From Sphingomonas sanxanigenens (GTDB lineage: Bacteria > Pseudomonadota > Alphaproteobacteria > Sphingomonadales > Sphingomonadaceae): a stretch of 5,152 nucleotides of DNA. This document shows positions 1 to 5,152 of the stretch, one piece after another. The first letter of the stretch is position 1. Every line of letters starts with the position of its first letter. Under the pieces are notes generated by a model. The model worked only from the letters and a program-made list of their open reading frames with translations, did not search any database and had not been told where the DNA came from. Location of the stretch: contig QFNN01000156.1 of NCBI GenBank assembly GCA_003240855.1, positions 1 through 5,152 of the forward strand, read 5' to 3'. The position numbers and the translations under genes were made by a program.

Positions 1-407
1 GTGTCGCCGGGGCCGTCGACCCACAGATTGTCGCTGTTGACGACGAGGATGGGATCCTCATCGAGCAGCGGCAGCGCCTTCCTGAGCCCGCCGCCGGTTT
101 CGAGCAGCGCCGCGCGCTCGTCGGAAATGTCGATCTGCAGCCCGTCGCTGCGCTTGCGCAGATGCGCCTCGAGCGCGTCTGCGAGATAATGGACATTGAC
201 TACCGCGCGCCTGACGCCCGCCGCGCGCAGCCGATCGAGCGCATGATCGATAAGCGGCTTGCCCGCGACCTCGACCATCGGCTTGGGCCGCGTCGCGGTG
301 AGCGGGCGCATCCGCTTGCCCAGCCCCGCCGCCATCACCATCGCGACGTTGAGCGGCGGACAGGCGGTATCGAGCCGGATTTCAAGCGGCTTGCGGATTC
401 CGTTCAT
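1..407 (-). CDS. murU: MurU-like N-acetylmuramate-1-phosphate uridylyltransferase (nucleotidyltransferase), partial, C-terminus beyond window
   Basis: This is the N-terminal 135 residues of a sugar-phosphate nucleotidyltransferase; the gene runs off the left edge. Visible motifs are the nucleotide-binding signature MAAGLGKRMRPLT (residues 25-37), RPKPMVEVAGKPL (40-52) with the conserved Lys42, LETGGG (102-107), and VVNSDN (122-127) with Asp126 as the expected metal ligand. MurU transfers UMP from UTP to MurNAc-1-phosphate, giving UDP-MurNAc in the cytoplasmic cell-wall recycling route. The specific MurU call, rather than a general GlmU/RmlA-like enzyme, rests mainly on its position directly after an AmgK-like kinase, the partner that makes MurNAc-1-phosphate. 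The ATG at 405-407 overlaps the preceding stop codon as ATGA, which supports this start although no clear Shine-Dalgarno is visible. It leaves about 20 residues before the usual MAAG start, so Met23 or Met25 are alternatives. About 40 percent of the protein is expected to lie outside the window. Confidence 0.87.
   Translation of the reverse strand, partial: MNGIRKPLEIRLDTACPPLNVAMVMAAGLGKRMRPLTATRPKPMVEVAGKPLIDHALDRLRAAGVRRAVVNVHYLADALEAHLRKRSDGLQIDISDERAALLETGGGLRKALPLLDEDPILVVNSDNLWVDGPGD
404..407 (-). promoter_or_regulatory. ATGA stop/start overlap, amgK to murU
   Basis: The TGA stop of the amgK-like gene (404-406) overlaps the ATG of the murU-like gene (405-407). It is the third such junction in the same operon, and it decides the start of the nucleotidyltransferase despite the long leader before its first motif. 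Confidence 0.8.
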
Positions 408-1381
408 ATCAGGCGGGCGTCCGCGCGCTTGTCGGCGGGGATGTTGGCGTCGAACCAGGCCTTGACCGGCGCGAGCGCGGGATGCGCCAGATCGCGCTCC
501 AGATAGGCCCAGACGCGCGGCAGGAAAGACAGGTAACGCTGCTTGCCGTCACGCTTCCAGAGGCGGGTGAAGATTCCCACGATCTTGGCGTTGCGCTGTG
601 CGCCGAGCAGCGCATAGGCGGCCTCGAAATCGCCGGCGGGCTGGGCCTGCCCGATATAGCGGGCGAGCATTTCCGCCTCGATCGCCTCCGGCACGTCGCG
701 TCGCGCATCCTGGAGCAGCGAGACGAGATCATAGGCCGGGTGGCCGGCGAGCGCGTCCTGAAAATCGAGCAGACCGAGCGCCGCCGATCCTTCGCGCCCC
801 GGAATCAGCATGATGTTCTCGGCATGATAATCGCGCAGCACCGTCACGCTCCGCGCGCTTTCGGGATAGAGCGGCGCCAGCACATCGTCCCAGGCCGCTT
901 CATAGCCGGCGGCATCGACATCGAGCCCGGCGGCGGGGGCGAACCATTCGGTCAGCAGATTCGCCTCGCGCAGATATTCGGAACGGCCATAGGGCGGCAG
1001 ATCGGCGGCGTGGTGGCGGTGGAGCGCCACGAGCAGGTCGACGGCGGCGACGTAGATGTCACGCTCGCGCGCGGGCGTCTCGTCGACGGTTTCGCGCATC
1101 CGGGCGTCGCCGAAATCCTCGATCAGCACCAGGCCGTTGGCGAGATCGGCGGCAAGCGTCCGCGGCGCGGAAAAGCCGATCTCGTCGAGATGCTTCGCGA
1201 TCTTGAGGAACGGCCGGGGATCCTCGTGCGGCGGCGGGGCGTCCATCAGCACGGCGCGCCGATCGCCGTCGACGATGCGGAAATAGCGGCGGAAACTCGC
1301 GTCCCCGGCAAGCGGAAGGATACGGGCGTCTGGCCAGCCGGCGGCGGCGAGGAAATCGGCCGCGGCGGCTGGAGGAATCAT
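404..1381 (-). CDS. amgK: AmgK-like anomeric MurNAc/GlcNAc kinase (aminoglycoside phosphotransferase fold)
   Basis: A complete 325-residue protein of the APH/choline-kinase fold, close in length to characterised AmgK (about 340 aa). An N-lobe nucleotide loop is seen as GDASFRRYFRI (26-36). The C-lobe has the catalytic loop LRDYHAENIM (182-191) with catalytic Asp184 and Asn189, followed by the metal-binding LLDFQDALAGHPAYDL (204-219) with Asp206. AmgK phosphorylates MurNAc, and also GlcNAc, at the anomeric hydroxyl; the adjacent MurU-like enzyme then makes UDP-MurNAc. It is cytosolic. General annotation pipelines often call this family 'aminoglycoside phosphotransferase', but the operon context argues against an antibiotic-resistance role. 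The start at 1379-1381 was chosen because it forms an ATGA overlap with the tsaE stop. An in-frame ATG at 1391-1393 (329 aa, adding MAAQ) sits just after a G-rich run on the coding strand and is a real alternative. A longer open frame extends to 1510, but its extra residues are Arg/Ala/Gly-rich and lie inside tsaE. The stop overlaps the murU start by 4 bases. Confidence 0.88.
   Translation of the reverse strand: MIPPAAAADFLAAAGWPDARILPLAGDASFRRYFRIVDGDRRAVLMDAPPPHEDPRPFLKIAKHLDEIGFSAPRTLAADLANGLVLIEDFGDARMRETVDETPARERDIYVAAVDLLVALHRHHAADLPPYGRSEYLREANLLTEWFAPAAGLDVDAAGYEAAWDDVLAPLYPESARSVTVLRDYHAENIMLIPGREGSAALGLLDFQDALAGHPAYDLVSLLQDARRDVPEAIEAEMLARYIGQAQPAGDFEAAYALLGAQRNAKIVGIFTRLWKRDGKQRYLSFLPRVWAYLERDLAHPALAPVKAWFDANIPADKRADARLI
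1378..1381 (-). promoter_or_regulatory. ATGA stop/start overlap, tsaE to amgK
   Basis: The TGA stop of tsaE (1378-1380) overlaps the ATG at 1379-1381 chosen for the amgK-like gene. If the alternative ATG at 1391-1393 is used instead, the overlap becomes 16 bases; a G-rich run three bases before that ATG could act as its ribosome site. Confidence 0.7.
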
Positions 1382-1821
1382 CTGGGCGGCCATCGGTCCC
1401 CCCAAGCCGCCGGCACCGCCGCTGTCAAGCGCCGGCCGCCCGATGCGTCGGGTTCGAGCGTCAGGACGAGCGCGTCCGGCCAGAGCTGATCGCCCATCCG
1501 CTCGGGCCATTCGATCAGCAGCGCACTGTCGGTCCGCGCTTCGTCCAGCCCCAGTTCGTAAAGCTCGTCGGGATCCTCGATCCGGTAGAGATCGGCATGG
1601 AGGACGGGCAGGCGCACCAGCGGCGGATCATAAGGCTGGACGATCGCGAAGGTGGGGCTGGGCGCTTCGCCAGCCAGCCCCAGCCCGGCGAGGACGCCGC
1701 GCGCCAGCGTGGTCTTGCCCGCGCCCAGATCGCCCTTGAGCGCAATGACGTCGCCGATGCGGAGCAGAGCCGCGATCCGATGACCGAGTGCGCGCGCATC
1801 GGCTTCGCCGGCGAGGATCAT
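1378..1821 (-). CDS. tsaE: TsaE, tRNA t6A37 threonylcarbamoyl biosynthesis P-loop ATPase
   Basis: A complete 147-residue protein, the usual size for TsaE (E. coli about 153 aa). The Walker A motif is GDLGAGKTT (30-38) with Lys36 and Thr37. Next come the family signature SPTF (55-58), the HADLYRI strand (75-81) with Asp77, and IEWPERMG (103-110) with Glu104 and Trp105. TsaE works with TsaB and TsaD to transfer the threonylcarbamoyl group, made by TsaC, to A37 of ANN-decoding tRNAs, and its ATPase activity resets the complex. It is cytosolic and usually essential. The ATG at 1819-1821 overlaps the stop of the upstream kinase gene as ATGA, and the TGA stop at 1378-1380 overlaps the next start the same way. 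No strong Shine-Dalgarno is seen upstream of the start, in keeping with re-initiation from the upstream gene. The identification is very secure; no key residue is missing. Confidence 0.96.
   Translation of the reverse strand: MILAGEADARALGHRIAALLRIGDVIALKGDLGAGKTTLARGVLAGLGLAGEAPSPTFAIVQPYDPPLVRLPVLHADLYRIEDPDELYELGLDEARTDSALLIEWPERMGDQLWPDALVLTLEPDASGGRRLTAAVPAAWGDRWPPR
1818..1821 (-). promoter_or_regulatory. ATGA stop/start overlap, divL-like to tsaE
   Basis: The TGA stop of the kinase (1818-1820) and the ATG of tsaE (1819-1821) share two bases on the minus strand. This arrangement commonly couples translation by termination and re-initiation. No separate Shine-Dalgarno for tsaE is evident. 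Confidence 0.85.
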
Positions 1822-4166
1822 CGCGGCAGATCGACGGAAACCGCCGTCCCCTGCCCCGGTTCGGACAGCAGGCTGAGCGCGCCGCCATGCGCCTCGACGA
1901 ACTGGCGCGCGAGCGGGAGGCCCAGCCCCAGCGACGGGGAGTCGTCGCGATCGCCGTCAGCGCGCGAGAAACGATCGAAGGCGCGCGCCTGCGCCTTGGC
2001 GTCCATGCCGGGTCCATTGTCCGATACGACGATCCGCGCCGCGCCCTCCCCGCCATCGGCGAAAAGGAGCACGCGCCCCTCTACCGGCGTGTAGGCGATT
2101 GCGTTGCGGAGGAGATGATCGAGCACCTGCCGCAGGCGGCGCGCATCGCCCTGCACGCTGCCGACCGAGGGGGCGATCTGGACATCGAAGTCGATGCGTT
2201 TCTCGCCGACAAGCGATGCGACCCCGGCTGCGGCGTCGGCGGCGAGTTTGGCGAGATCGACGGCCTTGCGCTCCAGCGGAAGCCCGCTCACCTCGCTCTG
2301 GGTCAGATCGAGCACGTCGTCGATCAGCGCGCCGAGGCGTGCGACCGATTCGAGGATCGCGCCGACATACTCCTTTGCCGTCGGCTCAAGCTTGCCGGCA
2401 TAACCGCCCGCCAGCATCTCGGCGAAACCGCCGATCGAGGTGAGCGGCGTGCGCAGCTCATAGCTCATATTGGCGACGAAGGCGGTTTTGACGCGGTCTG
2501 CGGCCTCAAGCGCTTCGTTGCGATCGCGCAGCGCGCTTTCGATGCGCCGGCTGTCGCTGATGTCGAGCATCGTGAACAGCGCATTGCCATCGGGCAGCGG
2601 CACCGCCGCGAACTCGAAATGCCGCCCGTCCTTGAGCGCGACGCGGCCGCTGCGCTGCTTGCGCTCGACCGTCGCCACGCGGACGAGTTCGCGGATCATC
2701 CCGCCGCGCGCCGGGTTGGTGAGCTTGCGCGCCGCCGCCTCGGCAAGCTGATCGACGCGCGGATGCGCATTGAGCAGCGCTTCGTCGAAATCCCAGACCT
2801 CGCGGAACTTGTTGTTCCAGATGTGGAGCTTGCCGTCGGCGGCGAACACGCCGATCGCCTCGAACAGATTGTCGAAAGTCGCGGTGCGGACCTGGAGCAG
2901 CGTGTCGCGCGCGCTCGACAGCGCGACCTGCTCGGTGCGGTCCTCGAAGATGACGAGCAGGCCGCCGTCAGGCAGCGGCTGCGCGACGACGCGGAGATGA
3001 ACGCCGCCGGCGAGCAGCCAATTTTCCTCCTGCCCGTTCGCATCGGTGAACCAGCCGCGCCGTTCCTCGCGCCAGGCGCGATAGTCGCGCGCCTCGGGCA
3101 GGCGCCCGGCCTCGCGCATCCGATCGAGCAGGCGATCGAACTCGGGGCGTTCGGCAAGCCAATCGGCCTTCAGGCCGAACAGGCGCTGGAAGGGCTGATT
3201 GGAGAAGATGAGGTTGCGGTCGGGGCCGAACTGGGCGACGCCGGCCGAGAGGCGATCGAGCGTCTCGCGCTGCGCCTCGGCGAAGCGGCGGAAGGCGACG
3301 CGCGCCTGTTCCAGTTCGTCGACGTCGATCGCGAAGCCCGCGACGCCGGCATCGCCAAGCGGCACGTCGACGACCTTGAGCATCCGCCGCTCGCCGCCGA
3401 TCGTGGCGGGGACCATGCGCGTCACAGGCTCGCCCGCATCGCGCGCCGCCGCCGCCATGGCGAGCGGACTGCGGCCGCCCGTCATCTCGACCAGTTCGAG
3501 CCCGCGCGCGACGACTTCATCGGCGTCGTTCGCCTCCACCGCCTTCACATAGGCGCTATTGACCAGCGTCAGGCGCAGATCGGGCGCGCGGTGCCACATC
3601 GGCACGGGGGAAGCCTCGATCAGCCCGGAAAGCGCCTCGAACGCGCGCGAGAGGCGCTTGGCTTCCTCGCCCAGCCGGCCGATCTCGGCCTGGCTTTCGG
3701 TCGCGTCGAAGAACCAGATGATGACCGACCCAGCCGCGCCGAGTCCTGCGGGCGCAGGCGCGCCGCGCAGCAACAGGGTGCGCGCCGATTTCTGCGCGCG
3801 GACGCCGCGCGTGAAGGGCTTACCGGACTTCTGCGTCGCGCCGACGTCGCGCGCCAGCGCGGCGGCATCCTCGACGTTGAGGCCGCCATTCGTCGATGAC
3901 AGGTCGCTGAGGAAATTGGGCAAGCGCGCAAGCCCGAGCCAGTCGCCCAGCCGCTCGGGCGCCTCGATCCGCCCATCGGCGCGCACGACGAGAGGCAGCG
4001 CGGGCGCGGAATCGACAAGCTGCGCCAGCCGGTCCGCACGGCGCGACGCCTCATGCCCCGCACGCCGCAGACGCAGGCCCGCGAGCAGCATCCAGCCCGC
4101 GCCGATCAGCCACAGCGCCAGCACAATGCCGACGATCAATTCTACCGAGGAAGCCGCACCCGCCAT
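1818..4166 (-). CDS. divL: DivL-like atypical sensor kinase with tyrosine in the H-box (TM, multi-PAS, HisKA-like, HATPase)
   Basis: A complete 782-residue membrane-anchored kinase-like protein. In order: one transmembrane segment (about 11-30) followed by the basic stop LRLRR; about four PAS-like modules (roughly 45-155, 178-285, 297-412 and 418-540; the first is degenerate); a linker helix; a dimerisation domain (about 558-620); and an ATP-binding domain (about 675-782). The H-box reads NMSYELRTPL, with Tyr569 where the phospho-acceptor His belongs. The ATPase boxes look intact: N-box with Asn688, DNGPGM (716-721), AFDRF (729-733) and GLGL (747-750). Tyr at this site, several PAS domains, a short N-terminal anchor and a length near 770 aa are the known features of Caulobacter DivL, which binds phosphorylated DivK and sets the activity of CckA, and through it CtrA. 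DivL works largely as a signalling scaffold rather than as a His kinase. The start at 4164-4166 is firm: an in-frame TAG lies five codons upstream, with no ATG, GTG or TTG between. The stop overlaps the tsaE start by 4 bases. Orthology to DivL is inferred from architecture, not from alignment. Confidence 0.88.
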   Translation of the reverse strand: MAGAASSVELIVGIVLALWLIGAGWMLLAGLRLRRAGHEASRRADRLAQLVDSAPALPLVVRADGRIEAPERLGDWLGLARLPNFLSDLSSTNGGLNVEDAAALARDVGATQKSGKPFTRGVRAQKSARTLLLRGAPAPAGLGAAGSVIIWFFDATESQAEIGRLGEEAKRLSRAFEALSGLIEASPVPMWHRAPDLRLTLVNSAYVKAVEANDADEVVARGLELVEMTGGRSPLAMAAAARDAGEPVTRMVPATIGGERRMLKVVDVPLGDAGVAGFAIDVDELEQARVAFRRFAEAQRETLDRLSAGVAQFGPDRNLIFSNQPFQRLFGLKADWLAERPEFDRLLDRMREAGRLPEARDYRAWREERRGWFTDANGQEENWLLAGGVHLRVVAQPLPDGGLLVIFEDRTEQVALSSARDTLLQVRTATFDNLFEAIGVFAADGKLHIWNNKFREVWDFDEALLNAHPRVDQLAEAAARKLTNPARGGMIRELVRVATVERKQRSGRVALKDGRHFEFAAVPLPDGNALFTMLDISDSRRIESALRDRNEALEAADRVKTAFVANMSYELRTPLTSIGGFAEMLAGGYAGKLEPTAKEYVGAILESVARLGALIDDVLDLTQSEVSGLPLERKAVDLAKLAADAAAGVASLVGEKRIDFDVQIAPSVGSVQGDARRLRQVLDHLLRNAIAYTPVEGRVLLFADGGEGAARIVVSDNGPGMDAKAQARAFDRFSRADGDRDDSPSLGLGLPLARQFVEAHGGALSLLSEPGQGTAVSVDLPR

Positions 4167-4181
4167 CGGGTCAAGTGTCTA

Positions 4182-4216
4182 AAGCCCCACGCCCGCATAT
4201 CGCAAGCGCGGGGCTT
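4182..4216 (-). terminator. Strong intergenic hairpin, probable terminator after the amidohydrolase gene
   Basis: Outer arms AAGCCCC and GGGGCTT (4182-4188 and 4210-4216) are perfect complements. The stem continues inwards for eight more pairs, including three G-U type pairs, to a 5-base loop GATAT on the coding strand, giving a 15-bp stem. On the minus strand only three T's follow, so the T-tract is weak for an intrinsic terminator, and partial termination or attenuation is as likely. It begins 11 bases after the amidohydrolase stop codon and ends 15 bases before the divL-like start, taking up most of the 61-bp gap. Confidence 0.6.
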
Positions 4217-4227
4217 CGGACGGATCG

Positions 4228-5152
4228 TCAGTCAACGTCGCGCGAGACCGGCCTGGCGACCGGCGCCGCGCCGCCCGCCGCGCCAAGCTCCCACCAATAG
4301 GGCTTGCGCTTCCACGTGCCGGTATCGACCTCGTTCATCGTCGCGCTGTCGTAGAGACGGCCGCCGAGCATCACCCGGCTGATCTTGTCCGAGTTGTGGA
4401 TATCGACCGTGGGATCGGCGTCGAGGACGACGAGATCGGCAAGCTTGCCGGGTTCGAGCGAGCCGACATCCTTGTCATAGCCAAGCGAGATCGCCGATTC
4501 GATCGTGCCGGCGCGGAGCGCCTCGATCGGCGTCATGCCGCCGCGCACGAAGGACCACAGTTCCCAGTGCGATCCGATGCCGGCTTCCTGACCATGCGCG
4601 CCGATCGACACGGGAACGCCGGCCAGCGCCAGCTTGTGCGATTCCCGTGCGCTGACCTGATCGACATAATCCTCCTCGGGCGCGATCACGCGGCGCACGC
4701 TGCCCGGATCGAGGATCGAGGGCGGCTCATGCTTCGTCAGCAACGGATGCTTCCAGACATCGGTATGCGCGCGCCAGTAGGGATCGCCGGCCAGCCCGCC
4801 GAAGGTGACGACCAGCGTCGGCGTATAGGCGACCTTGCTCTGCGAGAAGAGCTCGACGACATCCTTGTAGAGCACGCTCTGCGGGAAATTATGCTCCAGC
4901 TTGGTGTTGCCGTCGACGATGTGCGTGATGTCGAGGTTGAACAGCGAGCCGCCCTCGGCGACCACCATCATATTCTCCTCGCGCGCGGCGGCGAGGATCT
5001 GCTGGCGCTGGTCACGGCGCGGCTGGTTGTAATTCTTGATGCTGTATCCGCCTTCCTGCTTCAGCCGGCGGACATGGTTGCGCGCATCCTCTATGCTGTC
5101 GATCTGCGCATAGATGCCAGGCGCCCTGGCGCCGTACACAGCCTCCGCCGTC
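4228..5152 (-). CDS. Amidohydrolase-superfamily protein, C-terminal fragment (N-terminus beyond window)
   Basis: The last 307 residues of a metal-dependent amidohydrolase (imidazolonepropionase-like branch); the frame stays open to the window edge. A GTG at 5137-5139 could be mistaken for a start, but it lies inside the fold, since the barrel's first strand with its HxH metal ligands has not appeared. Numbered from the window edge, visible segments are IKNYNQPRR (38-46, Lys39 a possible bridging lysine), AEGGS (65-69), KLEHNF (84-89, His87 a likely metal ligand), IGAHGQ (183-188), GGMTPIEALRAGT (204-216) and the C-terminal metallo-hydrolase hallmark GSLEPGKLADLVVLDADP (230-247). The wording resembles large proteins of about 1,000 residues that fuse a TolB/WD40-like propeller to an amidohydrolase, often secreted or periplasmic. 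That is recalled resemblance and cannot be confirmed from this fragment. The substrate is unknown; peptidase-type or other amide hydrolysis is typical. A hairpin after the stop separates it from the divL-like operon. Confidence 0.85.
   Translation of the reverse strand, partial: TAEAVYGARAPGIYAQIDSIEDARNHVRRLKQEGGYSIKNYNQPRRDQRQQILAAAREENMMVVAEGGSLFNLDITHIVDGNTKLEHNFPQSVLYKDVVELFSQSKVAYTPTLVVTFGGLAGDPYWRAHTDVWKHPLLTKHEPPSILDPGSVRRVIAPEEDYVDQVSARESHKLALAGVPVSIGAHGQEAGIGSHWELWSFVRGGMTPIEALRAGTIESAISLGYDKDVGSLEPGKLADLVVLDADPTVDIHNSDKISRVMLGGRLYDSATMNEVDTGTWKRKPYWWELGAAGGAAPVARPVSRDVD

Noticed and set aside
482..1489. A 335-codon open frame on the plus strand opposite the amgK-like gene
   Set aside because: No domain motif is seen, and it is fully antisense to a protein with intact catalytic motifs; it is a codon-bias shadow.
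1382..1510. N-terminal extension of the amgK-like frame upstream to 1510
   Set aside because: The extra residues are low-complexity Arg/Ala/Gly sequence that overlaps the end of tsaE; the protein fold starts at about MIPPAAAADF.
1788..3899. A 703-codon open frame on the plus strand opposite the kinase gene
   Set aside because: It mirrors the codon structure of the minus-strand gene, is rich in Arg, Ala and Glu with no recognisable motif, and lies wholly opposite well-supported coding sequence. GC-rich third positions keep such frames open by chance.
3559..4182. A 207-codon plus-strand open frame that crosses the start of the divL-like gene
   Set aside because: It is Ser/Arg/Ala-rich with no motif and ends in the hairpin region; nothing supports translation over the minus-strand gene.
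5137..5139. GTG as the start of the amidohydrolase
   Set aside because: The frame stays open to the window edge and the upstream barrel strands with the HxH metal ligands are missing, so the true start must lie outside the window.

Overview
The window reads as a piece of a high-GC alphaproteobacterial chromosome. A sphingomonad-type organism (Sphingomonadales) fits best, judging from strong G/C preference at third codon positions, a DivL-like cell-cycle kinase, and the wording of the encoded proteins. The assignment to order is inference from recalled family resemblance, not a search. Every convincing gene lies on the minus strand, so the biological order runs from the right end of the window to the left.

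Right end (4228-5152): the C-terminal part of a large amidohydrolase-superfamily protein whose N-terminus lies beyond the window. A 61-bp gap follows, almost filled by a strong 15-bp hairpin (4182-4216) that could act as its terminator.

Centre and left (1-4166): four genes packed without spacers, in the order divL-like kinase (1818-4166), tsaE (1378-1821), amgK-like sugar kinase (404-1381) and murU-like nucleotidyltransferase (1-407, cut by the window edge). Each of the three junctions is a 4-base ATGA overlap in which the stop of one gene and the start of the next share bases. This indicates one transcript with translational coupling.

The most notable observation is in the kinase. It has one membrane segment, about four PAS-like modules, a dimerisation helix and an ATP-binding domain, but the phospho-acceptor histidine of the H-box is a tyrosine (NMSYELRTPL, Tyr569; codon TAT at 2460-2462). 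That substitution is the hallmark of DivL, the atypical kinase that connects DivK to the CckA-ChpT-CtrA phosphorelay in Caulobacter.

Downstream, TsaE is an essential factor for the t6A tRNA modification. AmgK and MurU are the two enzymes that turn recycled MurNAc into UDP-MurNAc, bypassing de novo synthesis by MurA. The operon therefore puts a cell-polarity and cell-cycle regulator, a translation-fidelity factor and peptidoglycan salvage under shared expression. No RNA genes, CRISPR arrays, insertion sequences or plus-strand genes were found.
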